NCBI GenBank assembly: GCA_963588905.1
Contig: CAVAJF010000037.1
Coordinates: 1 to 64,000, forward strand
DNA: 64,000 nucleotides
Direction of reading: 5' to 3'
Source of the DNA: Butyricicoccus_A sp963588905
GTDB lineage: Bacteria > Bacillota > Clostridia > Oscillospirales > Butyricicoccaceae
In this document: positions 40,810-50,197 of the stretch, in pieces
How positions within the stretch are numbered: the stretch's first letter is position 1
How the letters are laid out: every line of letters begins with the position of its first letter
The notes under the pieces: model-generated
Told to the model about the DNA's origin: nothing
The model's input: only the letters and a program-made list of their open reading frames with translations
Database searches by the model: none
Position numbers and translations under genes: made by a program

Positions 40810-42678
40810 ATGGGCAAGATTATCGGTATTGATTTGGGTACTACCAATTCCTGTGTTGCAGTTATGGAGGGCGGCGAAGCCGTTGTCATCCCGAACAGCG
40901 AGGGTGCGAGAACCACTCCGTCTGTTGTAGCATTTAACAAGCAGGGCGAGCGCATTGTTGGTCAGACTGCAAAGAACCAGGCTGTTACCAATGCAGAGCG
41001 CACCATTATTTCTATCAAGCGTCACATGGGTTCTGACTACCGCGTAACCATCGACGGCAAGCAGTACTCCCCGCAGGAAGTTTCCGCAATGATCCTGCAG
41101 AAGCTGAAGGCTGATGCAGAAGCATATATCGGTTCTCCGGTAACCGACGCAGTTATCACCGTACCGGCTTACTTCACCGACGCACAGCGTCAGGCAACCA
41201 AGGACGCTGGTAAGATCGCTGGCCTGAATGTACAGCGTATCATCAACGAGCCGACTGCCGCAGCACTGGCATACGGCGTAGATAAGGAAAATGAGCAGAA
41301 GATCATGGTATACGATCTGGGCGGCGGCACGTTCGATGTTTCCATTCTGGAAATCGGCGACGGCGTTGTAGAAGTTCTGGCTACCGCAGGCAACAACCAC
41401 CTCGGCGGCGATGACTTCGACCAGCGTATCATTGACTGGATGGCTTCTGAGTTCCAGAACGCAAACGGCATTGACCTGCGCAACGACAAGATGGCAATGC
41501 AGCGTCTGAAGGAAGCTGCTGAGAAGGCAAAGATTGAGCTGTCCGGCCTGAATACCACCACCATTTCTCAGCCGTACATCACGGCTGACGCTACCGGCCC
41601 GAAGCATCTGGAGCTGACTCTGAGCCGCGCTAAGTTCAACGAACTGACCCGTGATCTGGTTCAGGCTACCATGGGCCCGGTTAACCAGGCACTGAGCGAC
41701 GCTGGTCTGTCCGCAGGCGAGCTGTCCAAGATCCTGCTGGTCGGCGGTTCCACCCGTATTCCGGCTGTACAGGAAGCTGTTAAGTCCATCACCGGCAAGG
41801 ATGCATTCAAGGGCATCAACCCGGATGAGTGCGTAGCAGTTGGCGCAGCTATTCAGGGCGGCGTACTTGGCGGCGAAGTCAAGGATGTCCTGCTGCTGGA
41901 CGTAGCTCCGCTGTCTCTGGGCATTGAGACCCTCGGCGGCGTATGCACCAAGCTGATTGAGCGCAACACCACCATCCCGACCAAGAAGAGCCAGGTATTC
42001 TCCACCGCAGCTGACAACCAGCCGTCTGTAGAGATTCACGTCCTGCAGGGCGAGCGCGAGATGGCAGCAGACAACAAGACACTGGGCCGCTTCACACTGG
42101 ACGGCATTGCTCCGGCACGCCGCGGTGTACCGCAGATCGAAGTTACCTTCGATATTGACGCAAACGGCATTGTAAACGTATCTGCAAAGGATCTGGGCAC
42201 CGGCAAGGAGCAGAAGATCACCATCACCGCTTCCACCAACCTGTCCGATGACGAAATCAACAAGGCAGTAGAAGACGCTGAGAAGTTTGCAGAGGAAGAT
42301 AAGAAGCGCAAGGAATCCGTAGAGATTCGCAACAACGCAGAGCAGCTGGCATTCCAGTGCAAGAGCACGCTGGATGAGCTGGGCGACAAGATCGACGCAG
42401 CAGATAAGTCCGCCATCGAGGCTGAAATCGAGAAGGTAAACGAGGCACTCAAGGGCACCGATACCGACATGATTAAGGCAGCAGCAGACAGCCTGACTGC
42501 AAAGTTCCAGGAAGTTTCCGGCAAGATTTACCAGCAGGCAAATCCGCAGGGCGCACAGGGTCAGGGCTTTGATCCGAACAACTTCGCTGGCGGCGCACAG
42601 GGCGGTCAGCAGACCGGCGCAAACGGCGAGCAGTATTATGACGCTGATTTCAAGGACGTTTCTGACGACAACAAGTAA
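40810..42678 (+). CDS. dnaK: Molecular chaperone DnaK
   Basis: The 622-residue Hsp70 has the ATPase motifs IGIDLGTTNSCVAV at the start, VYDLGGGTFDVSIL and LVGGSTRIPAVQE, the substrate-binding domain and a C-terminal lid ending in a Gly/Gln-rich tail. It lacks the ~24-residue insertion of Gram-negative DnaK, as usual in Firmicutes. AGGAGG precedes the ATG. The gene uses strongly biased codons, consistent with high expression. Confidence 0.98.
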   Translation: MGKIIGIDLGTTNSCVAVMEGGEAVVIPNSEGARTTPSVVAFNKQGERIVGQTAKNQAVTNAERTIISIKRHMGSDYRVTIDGKQYSPQEVSAMILQKLKADAEAYIGSPVTDAVITVPAYFTDAQRQATKDAGKIAGLNVQRIINEPTAAALAYGVDKENEQKIMVYDLGGGTFDVSILEIGDGVVEVLATAGNNHLGGDDFDQRIIDWMASEFQNANGIDLRNDKMAMQRLKEAAEKAKIELSGLNTTTISQPYITADATGPKHLELTLSRAKFNELTRDLVQATMGPVNQALSDAGLSAGELSKILLVGGSTRIPAVQEAVKSITGKDAFKGINPDECVAVGAAIQGGVLGGEVKDVLLLDVAPLSLGIETLGGVCTKLIERNTTIPTKKSQVFSTAADNQPSVEIHVLQGEREMAADNKTLGRFTLDGIAPARRGVPQIEVTFDIDANGIVNVSAKDLGTGKEQKITITASTNLSDDEINKAVEDAEKFAEEDKKRKESVEIRNNAEQLAFQCKSTLDELGDKIDAADKSAIEAEIEKVNEALKGTDTDMIKAAADSLTAKFQEVSGKIYQQANPQGAQGQGFDPNNFAGGAQGGQQTGANGEQYYDADFKDVSDDNK

Positions 42679-42690
42679 GAAGGAATAACA

Positions 42691-42740
42691 ATACAGGGGC
42701 AGGCAGGTTGGCAAAACGACCTGCCTTGCCCTCTGTATCT
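42691..42740 (+). promoter_or_regulatory. Long hairpin between dnaK and dnaJ
   Basis: Arms ATACAGGGGCAGGCAGGT (42691-42708) and ACCTGCCTTGCCCTCTGTAT (42719-42738) form a near-perfect stem around a GCAAAA-type loop, followed by a short CTTTCT. It may act as a partial terminator or RNA-processing site that lowers dnaJ relative to dnaK. Confidence 0.65.
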
Positions 42741-42776
42741 TTCTATTTATACCCCCATAAAGGAGGGGCATGACAT

Positions 42777-43940
42777 ATGGCTGATAAAAGAGATTACTAT
42801 GAGGTGCTTGGCGTCAGCAAGGGAGCCACAGAAGATGAAATCAAGAAGGCATACCGGAAGCTGGCGAGAAAGTACCATCCTGATTTAAATAAAGACAATC
42901 CGGAAGCAGCGGAGAAATTCAAGGAAATTGGCGAGGCATATGAAGTGCTGTCGGATTCCGAGAAGCGTTCGCGCTACGACCAGTTCGGCTTTGCGGGTGT
43001 AGACCCGAATTACGGAGCCGGTCAGGGCGGCGCAGGCTTTGGCGGCTTCCAGGACGTCGATTTGGGCGATATTTTTGGCAGCTTCTTTGGCGGCGGCTTC
43101 GGCGGTGGATCTTCCCGCACCAATCGCGCCAATGCACCGCGTCAGGGCGAGTCTATTCGCCGCACGGTGATGCTCAGCTTTGAAGAAGCGGCATTTGGCT
43201 GTGAAAAGAAGATTCAGATCGACCGCGTAGAGAAGTGCACCGAGTGCGGCGGCACCGGCGCAGAAAAGGGCTATACACCGGAGACTTGCTCCAACTGTCA
43301 TGGTACTGGTACCGTGCAGCAGACACAGAGAACACCGTTTGGTGCATTCTCGTCCACCGGTCCGTGCCCGAATTGTCATGGCACCGGCAAGATTATCCGG
43401 AAGCCGTGTAAGAAGTGCCGCGGTACCGGTCAGGAACGCCGCGCACGCACGCTGGAAGTCAAGATTCCGGCAGGCATTGACGAGGGTCAGAGCATTGCTT
43501 TGCGCGGCCAGGGCGGCGCAGGCGTCAACGGCGGCCCGAACGGCGATGTTATTATTACCGTTGCCATTCGTCCGCATCCGCTGTTCCAGCGCGATGGCTA
43601 CGACGTATGGTGTGAGGTTCCGATTTCCTATGCACAGGCATGTCTGGGCGATAAGCTGATTGTCCCGACGATTGACGGCAAGGTAGAATACACGATGCCG
43701 GCAGGCACACAGCCGGGCACAGTATTCCGTATGCGCGGCAAGGGCATTCAGGCAGTCAACGGCCGCGGCCGCGGCGACCAGTTCGTCAAGGTGACGCTGG
43801 AAGTGCCGAAGAATCTGAACGACAGCCAGAAGGAACTGCTGCGTAAGCTGGAGGACAGCGATAACCCGCAGAACCATCCAAACCGCCGCTCATTCAAGGA
43901 TAAGATGAAGAATTTGTTCGGCAAGAAAGATAAAGAGTAA
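42777..43940 (+). CDS. dnaJ: Molecular chaperone DnaJ
   Basis: The 387-residue type I J-protein has an N-terminal J domain with the HPD motif (YHPDLN), a Gly/Phe-rich linker, four CXXCXGXG zinc repeats (CTECGGTG, CSNCHGTG, CPNCHGTG, CKKCRGTG) and two C-terminal substrate domains. It stimulates DnaK ATP hydrolysis and holds clients. AAGGAGGGG precedes the ATG. Last gene of the operon. Confidence 0.97.
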   Translation: MADKRDYYEVLGVSKGATEDEIKKAYRKLARKYHPDLNKDNPEAAEKFKEIGEAYEVLSDSEKRSRYDQFGFAGVDPNYGAGQGGAGFGGFQDVDLGDIFGSFFGGGFGGGSSRTNRANAPRQGESIRRTVMLSFEEAAFGCEKKIQIDRVEKCTECGGTGAEKGYTPETCSNCHGTGTVQQTQRTPFGAFSSTGPCPNCHGTGKIIRKPCKKCRGTGQERRARTLEVKIPAGIDEGQSIALRGQGGAGVNGGPNGDVIITVAIRPHPLFQRDGYDVWCEVPISYAQACLGDKLIVPTIDGKVEYTMPAGTQPGTVFRMRGKGIQAVNGRGRGDQFVKVTLEVPKNLNDSQKELLRKLEDSDNPQNHPNRRSFKDKMKNLFGKKDKE

Positions 43941-43956
43941 TATCTGGATAGAATGC

Positions 43957-43986
43957 AAAAAAAACTCCCGAAAGGGAGTTTTTTTG
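43957..43986 (+). terminator. Terminator of the heat-shock operon
   Basis: Stem AAAACTCCC / GGGAGTTTT with GAAA tetraloop and T-run. Confidence 0.88.
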
Positions 43987-44002
43987 TGCGTATTTTTATC
44001 TT

Positions 44003-44317
44003 GTCTCTCCCTTTGGGAGAGATGTCACGCAGTGACAGAGAGGGCTGGCTCCCTTTTACGAACGAACCAAACTTGTCTCTCCCTTTGGGAGAGATGTCGC
44101 GGAGCGACAGAGAGGGCTAATACCATCTAGCCCTGATGAATCAGGGTAACTTTCATACGAATTGGTTAGCGTCTCGCCCTCTCAGTCATTTGCCATGCAA
44201 ATGCCAGCTCTCCCAGAGGGAGAGCCGAGAAGTCTGCGTGAACCGCTTATTCTCGTGCTGCTCCTTCCGTCACGGCTTACGCCGCGCCACCTTCCTCAGA
44301 GAGGAAGGCTTTTTTTC
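44003..44317. repeat. Palindromic repeat cluster C
   Basis: Contains M1 twice (44003-44043 and about 44072-44112, differing by CACGCAGTG versus CGCGGAGCG in the second hairpin), then M3 (CATTTGC-CAT-GCAAATG, GCTCTCCC/GGGAGAGC) and M4 ending in GAGGAAGGC plus T-run. M2 is missing. The spacer after the second M1, with CTAGCCCTGATGAATCAGGG, also occurs in cluster A. M4 may act as a terminator for the converging Gld-type operon. Confidence 0.85.
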
Positions 44318-44319
44318 TC

Positions 44320-45774
44320 TTACTTCGTTGTCAGTGCGTCCGTGATACTGGTCAGCTCATCCTGCTGCACGCCGTAGGCATAGGCGCCGCCGTCTACGCT
44401 GACGAGATATTCTCGTGAGCCGCCCTTGGCGAATGACAGCGAACGGGTGCTGCCGTCTGTCATCGTCAGCGTGACAGATGCCAGTGCCTGCTGCTGTGCC
44501 GGCGTGTCGAGAATCCGCGTGTAATTGACGGAATCCAGCGCGGCATACAGCTTTTGCAAGGCTTCCGTGCTCATGGTTTCTCCGTCCAGTGCGGCGGTCT
44601 GCGAGACATCGGAAGAAGAGTCGCTGCTGTCTGTGTTGGAGCTGTCCTCGCTCTCGTCTTGGCTGTCTTCGTCAGAGGTCTCCTGTGTCACAGCAACCGT
44701 GTGCGTCGTGCCGTCCTGCGCGACGGTGATCTGGGATACCTCATTGAGAGAGAACGGCATCAAATTGGTGGAACGCCAATCGCTCCACGTGTCATTTAAG
44801 AAACCGCAGCCGGAAGCGTCTGAAATAAAGACTGTCGAGCCGCCTTCCTTCATGACATAGCAGCCGCTGTTGTCGTCCGTCGTGCTGCCGATGAGAACGG
44901 TGGCATCGATGCTGTTGGTCTTGATGTGCACGCGGGCAGTCGGCTTGTCTAAGCCGTATTGGCTTAAATCCGATGGATTGTCCTCGGCAATAGACTGTGC
45001 GGTGAGCAGGGTCTGTAAATCGGACAGCAGTCCGTTTTTCAGCGCGGAATCGTCTGCGTCACAGGATACCGGTGCCGTAAAGACAAAATCCGAATAGGCT
45101 TTGGCGGTTGTCTCGTCCATGCCGGAGGTGTCCCGCGCCTGTATCGTCAGTACCGTTCCGTCTGCGAGCGCATCGACGGTCAGGCTTTTTACCTCAGAGG
45201 ACAGGCTGTAATAACTGCCGAGTACGGTCAGATTGCGGTAGTACGACTCCTGCTCCAACAGGGCGGAGGCGGTGTCGCTGTCCACCAGATAGACATCGGT
45301 CTTGCCGTCGATATTGCAATAGGTGCCGCTCACGACATCGCTGGACACACCAAACCGCAGAGTGGTGGTTTGACCGTCTGTGTCAGTGATCGCCACGGTG
45401 CTGACGGAATCGCTGTCCGCCAGACCGTACTTGGATAAATCGTCACAGGAAGTTTCGACAACCTGACCGGAAATAGAGCTGGCAGTCGAGCAGAGATTCT
45501 GCATGAGGCTGTCGCTGTAGGCGCTGGCATCCTGCGAGCCGGACATGGAATAGGTGGTTTTTTTGTTTTCTGTCGTACTGGTCAGCGTGTAGTCGTCGCC
45601 GCCGCTCAGTGTGACGTGGACGCTGGACAGCTTTTCCGTGTCCAGTGAGACCAGCGTTTTGGTCTCACTGGATGTGTCCTGTTCGTCCGGCATGTGCATG
45701 AGTCCGGCATAAACGCCGCCGAGAATGGCAACAGCGACCAGACCCCAAATCAGCCGTTTGGTGTTTTTTCGCAT
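44320..45774 (-). CDS. DUF4340 domain protein, Gld-type ABC accessory
   Basis: The 484-residue protein has one N-terminal membrane helix (LIWGLVAVAILGGVYAGL) and a long extracytoplasmic part made of DUF4340-type beta repeats, rich in Ser, Thr and Asp, with a serine/aspartate-rich low-complexity stretch (SDEDSQDESEDSSNTDSSDS). DUF4340 proteins are regular partners of GldG-like proteins. The ATG overlaps the stop of the GldG-like gene (TAATG). Function in Firmicutes unknown; an exported substrate-handling role is inferred. Confidence 0.82.
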   Translation of the reverse strand: MRKNTKRLIWGLVAVAILGGVYAGLMHMPDEQDTSSETKTLVSLDTEKLSSVHVTLSGGDDYTLTSTTENKKTTYSMSGSQDASAYSDSLMQNLCSTASSISGQVVETSCDDLSKYGLADSDSVSTVAITDTDGQTTTLRFGVSSDVVSGTYCNIDGKTDVYLVDSDTASALLEQESYYRNLTVLGSYYSLSSEVKSLTVDALADGTVLTIQARDTSGMDETTAKAYSDFVFTAPVSCDADDSALKNGLLSDLQTLLTAQSIAEDNPSDLSQYGLDKPTARVHIKTNSIDATVLIGSTTDDNSGCYVMKEGGSTVFISDASGCGFLNDTWSDWRSTNLMPFSLNEVSQITVAQDGTTHTVAVTQETSDEDSQDESEDSSNTDSSDSSSDVSQTAALDGETMSTEALQKLYAALDSVNYTRILDTPAQQQALASVTLTMTDGSTRSLSFAKGGSREYLVSVDGGAYAYGVQQDELTSITDALTTK

Positions 45775-47270
45775 TACAGCTTCCTCCGACGGACAAAGAC
45801 GACAATGCCGCCCACAAACATGGCAACCGGAATCAGGAACAAGATCAGGAAGACAAGGAACTCTGCGGTCGTGCCGATGACAAGAGGTTCTGCGGACAGG
45901 CTCTTGGATGGAATGGAAACAGAGCTGATGGTCGGCTGCATCTGGCCGAGTACATTACTCAGGAAGGCATGGTTCATGAGGCTGGATGCGTTCATCAGAT
46001 CATCCGACATCATGATACCGGCGGAGCAGACAAAGATCTGGCCGTTTTTGTCGTTGCCGGTGTACTGTGCCAGTGCTGCCAGCGTAAACGGGCCGTCGCT
46101 GTCGCCGTCTGCCTTGTCATAGTTGTCGTAATTGGTGTCTGAGGAGAGCTTCTTTGCGTAAGAGGAATCGCGGCTTTCCATCAGGGCTTCTACCGTGCGG
46201 TCGGTCGTGGAATCCGGCAGCTGGACGGTCAGCGATTTGCCGTTTGGTGCAACGAGCGTCTGATCGGAATCGGAAATGTCGCTGTTGGTATCGGAATCCG
46301 TCAGCTGTGCGAGCACATCTGTCGCTTCATCAATATTGTATTTAGCGTCCAGCACCATATCGGAATTGACCGTGATGCCCCATTCCTTGAGATAGGAATA
46401 TAAAACAGGCAGATCGGTCGGGCAGGAGGTGCTGTCAAATACCATCAGATCGCCGCCGTTCTTGACAAAGGCATCAATGAGATTGATTTCGTCTTCCGTG
46501 TAGTCGGTCTGCGGCAGACTGAGCACGAGGACGGAGGCGTCATCCGGAATTTTCTTTTCTTCGGTGAGATTCAGCGTGTTTGCCGTGTAGCCCGCCGAGG
46601 TAAACAGCGTGGACAGACTGGTGGAAATGCTCTCGTTGTGTCCCTGCAAGACATACATGCCGGGGGTTTCCTCGCTGGTGACGGACAAAATGGCGGAAGT
46701 CAGTGCCTGCTCGCCCTGAAAACCGGTCACATCGTAATAGCCGGAATAGGAGGAGCTTGCCTCTGTAGCGTAGAAATCACTTGTGTTGAGCACGCGGGTG
46801 TTGTCTCCGCACGAGACAATCACACTGCCGGTCGTGATAGAGGACGCGAGATTGCTGTACTTGCTCACGGCATTCGGGTTGGTGTAAGGGTTGACATAGC
46901 TGATGCTCAGCTTGTCTCCGGCAAGCTGCGTGTATTTGTTCAGCAGCTTGTAAACGGTGCCGTAATAGGTATCCTTTTTGAAATCGTCCTCGTCTGCCAA
47001 GACAGTAATCGTCACGGAATCCTTCAGATCGGACAGGGCAGACTTGGTATCGTCGGAAATCTGATACAATTGATTGGATGTCAGGTCGAGGTTCAAATCA
47101 AACTTGTCTGTCAGGCTGGTGGCAATCAGATTGACGAGAATCACAGCGACCAGCACGATGGCGAGACTGCCTGCGGAGACGGATACGCGGCGCAGCTTTT
47201 TGCGGCGCTGTGCCTTTTGCTCCGGCGTCAAAGCGGGCGCTTTTTGCGGTTTCTTGTGTTTGTTAAACAT
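45774..47270 (-). CDS. GldG-like ABC transporter auxiliary protein
   Basis: The 498-residue protein has a basic N-terminus, a first membrane helix (VSAGSLAIVLVAVILVNLIATSL), an extracytoplasmic ABC_transp_aux domain with YQISDDTKSALSDLKDSVTITVLADE and GGDLMVFDS, and a C-terminal membrane helix before a short RRRKL tail. This is the GldG architecture known from gliding Bacteroidetes but widespread in non-gliding Clostridia. GGAGG precedes the ATG at 47270. It acts with the permease and ATPase encoded upstream. Confidence 0.85.
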   Translation of the reverse strand: MFNKHKKPQKAPALTPEQKAQRRKKLRRVSVSAGSLAIVLVAVILVNLIATSLTDKFDLNLDLTSNQLYQISDDTKSALSDLKDSVTITVLADEDDFKKDTYYGTVYKLLNKYTQLAGDKLSISYVNPYTNPNAVSKYSNLASSITTGSVIVSCGDNTRVLNTSDFYATEASSSYSGYYDVTGFQGEQALTSAILSVTSEETPGMYVLQGHNESISTSLSTLFTSAGYTANTLNLTEEKKIPDDASVLVLSLPQTDYTEDEINLIDAFVKNGGDLMVFDSTSCPTDLPVLYSYLKEWGITVNSDMVLDAKYNIDEATDVLAQLTDSDTNSDISDSDQTLVAPNGKSLTVQLPDSTTDRTVEALMESRDSSYAKKLSSDTNYDNYDKADGDSDGPFTLAALAQYTGNDKNGQIFVCSAGIMMSDDLMNASSLMNHAFLSNVLGQMQPTISSVSIPSKSLSAEPLVIGTTAEFLVFLILFLIPVAMFVGGIVVFVRRRKL

Positions 47271-47283
47271 GGCGCACACCTCC

Positions 47284-47988
47284 TCACATTCTGCGGCGCT
47301 CGATCACACGGGCAGTTAAATACAAAAACAGACCGGTGAGGGAGATGAAATAAATGAGATTGCCAAGCGAAAACTCTCCCGACATAAACGTGTCATAGCG
47401 AGTAAAGATGGACAGCCAGCTGAGCAGCTTGCCGAGCAGCGTGCTGGTTCCCAGAGAATAGCTCAGCATATCGACAATATATAAGCCGAGAAACAGGGCA
47501 AACGATAACACCGCGGCGATGAGCTGGCTCTCTGTCAGGCTGGACAGAAACAGGCCCATGGCGGCAAAAATCGAAATGGCGAAGATCACGGCGACATAAC
47601 AGCCGATAATTGTCGGCCAAGATGGCGTGCCGAAAATCGCAATGATAATCAGCCACGGAATCGTGCAGGCGAGTGCGCGCAGCAGCACGCCCATCGTGGC
47701 AAAGAACTTGCCGAACACGATTTCCCACACGCTGACCGGTGCGGTGAGCAGCAGCTTGTCTGTGCCCTGCTTGTATTCCTCACTGAACAGCCGCATGGTC
47801 AAAATCGGCATGAGAAACAGAAAGACGATGAGCATGTTGGAAAAGACACTGCCGACGTCACTGGAAGAGGACAGCACACAGGTTGCAAAGAAATAGAGAT
47901 TCATCACGGCGAGATACGCGCCGATGTAAACATATCCGAGTGGGGAACGGAAAAATCCCTGTATATCGCGTTTTCTTATCGCGTTCAC
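47284..47988 (-). CDS. ABC-2 type permease (GldF-like)
   Basis: The 234-residue protein has six transmembrane helices and the ABC-2 permease opening KRDIQGFFRSPLGYVYIGAYLAV with RLFSEEYKQGTDKLLLTAPVS after the second helix, as in GldF and NosY-like permeases. It starts at GTG overlapping the ATPase stop (GTGA). It pairs with the ATPase encoded just upstream and the GldG-like protein downstream to form an exporter of unknown substrate. Confidence 0.86.
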   Translation of the reverse strand: MNAIRKRDIQGFFRSPLGYVYIGAYLAVMNLYFFATCVLSSSSDVGSVFSNMLIVFLFLMPILTMRLFSEEYKQGTDKLLLTAPVSVWEIVFGKFFATMGVLLRALACTIPWLIIIAIFGTPSWPTIIGCYVAVIFAISIFAAMGLFLSSLTESQLIAAVLSFALFLGLYIVDMLSYSLGTSTLLGKLLSWLSIFTRYDTFMSGEFSLGNLIYFISLTGLFLYLTARVIERRRM

Positions 47989-49004
47989 TTGTCATCCCCT
48001 CGCTTTCTGCCGAACAAGCGGCGTTTTTTCTTCTTTGGCTCGGCATCCGGCTGCGGTTGTGCCGGTGCTTCTGCCTCGTCGGAATCGGTCAGCTCCAGGA
48101 AAATCTGCTCCAAGCTGAGTTCCACCTGCTGCATGGACAGGATAGCCATGCGGTTTTGACTCAGTGCGTCAAAGACATCGCGGCGCACATCGGCATCCGG
48201 CTCCGCCGTGATGCGGTACACCGACTTTTTGCCGTCCTCGCGGACGCAAATCGCTTCGGCGACGCTCGGAACTGCGCGCAGAATGCGCAGCACGGCCTCG
48301 GCTTCGCCTTCGATGGTCATTTCCAGCTGTTCTGCGCCCTCCATGCGGTCGCTCAGCTCGGTCGGCGTGCCGTCTGCGACAATTTTGCCGTGGTGAATGA
48401 CCAGAATCCGGTCACAAACCGCCTGTACCTCCGGCAGAATATGGCTGGACAAAATGACGGTGTGCTTTTGTCCGAGAGAGCGAATGGTTTCGCGGATTTC
48501 AATGATCTGTTTCGGGTCGAGACCAACGGTCGGCTCGTCGAGAATCAGCACTTTTGGGTCGCCAATCAGGGCCTGTGCCAGTCCGGTTCGCTGGCGGTAG
48601 CCCTTGGACAGATTGCGAATGAGTCTGCCGGATACGTCCGTCAGGCCGGTCATCTCGCACACCTGCTTGAGATGTTCTTCCTTGGGAAGCGTACACTTTT
48701 TGAGCGCGTAGACAAAATCCAGATATTCCGAGACCGTCATATCCGGATAGAGCGGCGGATTTTCCGGCAGATAGCCGATCATTTTGCGCGCCTGATCGGC
48801 ATCTGTGTCGATGTCAAAGCCGCCGAGAATCGCGGTGCCTGCGGTTGGACGCAGGCAGCCGGTAATCATGTTCATAGTCGTGGTCTTTCCGGCACCGTTT
48901 GGACCGAGAAAACCGACAATTTCCCCTTCCTTGACGGAAAAGGAGAGACCGGATACGGCAACTGTGTCGCCATATCGGCGGGTAAGCCCCTGTACCTGTA
49001 TCAT
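47985..49004 (-). CDS. ABC transporter ATP-binding protein (GldA-like)
   Basis: The 339-residue ATPase has Walker A GPNGAGKTT, signature LSKGYRQRTGLAQAL, Walker B VLILDEPTVGLDP and an H-loop SSHILPE, followed by a C-terminal extension of about 120 residues of ACT-like/regulatory type and a basic tail (KKKKRRLFGRKRGDDK). ATG at 49004 has GGAGG upstream. First gene of a four-gene operon with permease, GldG-like and DUF4340 proteins. Confidence 0.9.
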   Translation of the reverse strand: MIQVQGLTRRYGDTVAVSGLSFSVKEGEIVGFLGPNGAGKTTTMNMITGCLRPTAGTAILGGFDIDTDADQARKMIGYLPENPPLYPDMTVSEYLDFVYALKKCTLPKEEHLKQVCEMTGLTDVSGRLIRNLSKGYRQRTGLAQALIGDPKVLILDEPTVGLDPKQIIEIRETIRSLGQKHTVILSSHILPEVQAVCDRILVIHHGKIVADGTPTELSDRMEGAEQLEMTIEGEAEAVLRILRAVPSVAEAICVREDGKKSVYRITAEPDADVRRDVFDALSQNRMAILSMQQVELSLEQIFLELTDSDEAEAPAQPQPDAEPKKKKRRLFGRKRGDDK

Positions 49005-49188
49005 AAGATTCCTCCTGTTGGCAGGAAATGTGTGCACAAATGTATTTTTGTGCACATAGATTCTGCAATTATCCTCATTACCTGCCTATGGTAGCACGTT
49101 CGTGTGTTTGTTGTGTGAACAATTGGTAGGGATTGCTGTACAAATATGTTATAATCAACATATGCGGAGCATAGAAAGGGGATGCCGT

Positions 49189-50055
49189 ATGCTGGAATAT
49201 ATCACGCAGGGAGTCGGGCGCAGCGGATTTGAAGAAGGCAGGCTGCCGGTACTGCTGCACATAGAATGCGTGCAGCTGGAGAATCTTGCGCAGACCGAGC
49301 ATTTTCACACAGATCATGCGGAACTGCTTCTGGTACAGAAGGGAAGCTGTCAAGTCAGCGTGGCAGGCGGACAGGAAACCATGCAGGCGGGAGATTTTGC
49401 GCTGTGCTCAGCGGGAGAGCCGCACGCCTGCTGGACACGGGACGAACAGCAGGCAACCGTCATCTCCTGTGGGTTTTCCCATTTGACGTGCCGAGGGCGA
49501 AAGGAAAATTGTTTTCTGGAACCGCATGAACGCCCGATTGTTCATGCGGGAGAGGGGAGCCAGGCGCTGGAACAGCTGCTGCTGGCTTTGATGCAGGCGG
49601 CGCACGATCCGAACGGGCAAAGCGGAGAAATTTGCAGCTACCTGTCTGCCGCAGCTGTTTTGCTGGCGCTGCGATTGCAGCGGGCAGTGACGGAGCAAAT
49701 GGAACAGACGCGATATAGCTTGGGCGTGCGCACGCAGCTGTATCTGGATCGGCACTATACCGAGCCGCTGACGCTGGACAGCATCGCGCAGGCGATGGGC
49801 GTGAGCAAATATCACTTAGACCGCGTATTTTTGACGGGGGCGGGCTGCACACCGATGCAGTATATCACACGCCGCCGCATCGCGCGGGCGCAGGTGCTGC
49901 TCGCATCCACCGACCAATCCGTGCAGCGCATTGCGCTGCAGTGCGGATACAACAGCTATACCTATTTTACGTCGGTATTTCGCAAAGCCGTGGGAAAATC
50001 CCCACGAGAGTACCGCATGATGATTCGCGGGATGACAGATCCGCGCAAGACTTGA
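49189..50055 (+). CDS. AraC-family regulator with cupin domain
   Basis: The 288-residue protein has an N-terminal cupin (about 30-120, with HFHTDHAELLLVQKGSCQVSVAGGQE) and a C-terminal AraC double helix-turn-helix (about 190-280: LTLDSIAQAMGVSKYHLDRVFL, VQRIALQCGYNSYTYFTSVFRKAVG). Such regulators bind sugars or polyols. AAAGGGG lies before the ATG at 49189, and a TATAAT box lies at 49150-49155. It precedes iolG on the same strand by 142 bases and probably regulates it. Confidence 0.86.
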   Translation: MLEYITQGVGRSGFEEGRLPVLLHIECVQLENLAQTEHFHTDHAELLLVQKGSCQVSVAGGQETMQAGDFALCSAGEPHACWTRDEQQATVISCGFSHLTCRGRKENCFLEPHERPIVHAGEGSQALEQLLLALMQAAHDPNGQSGEICSYLSAAAVLLALRLQRAVTEQMEQTRYSLGVRTQLYLDRHYTEPLTLDSIAQAMGVSKYHLDRVFLTGAGCTPMQYITRRRIARAQVLLASTDQSVQRIALQCGYNSYTYFTSVFRKAVGKSPREYRMMIRGMTDPRKT

Positions 50056-50116
50056 TGATAAGTGTGGGAACTTTGTATGATTTGATGATGGATTGCGTGA
50101 AAACGGCGGAAGGATA

Positions 50117-50145
50117 TTGCAAAACAGCGGAAAAATCCGTATAAT
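50117..50145 (+). promoter_or_regulatory. sigma-A promoter of iolG
   Basis: TTGCAA (50117-50122), 17-base spacer, consensus TATAAT (50140-50145), 52 bases before the start. Confidence 0.65.
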
Positions 50146-50197
50146 CAGTGATAGAAGCTGATACAGCATAGAACACGGATGATGATGGAGGCAGAAC

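Noticed and set aside
40783..42771. Long minus-strand open frame opposite dnaK
   Set aside because: DnaK is certain on the plus strand; the opposite frame has no motifs and no RBS.
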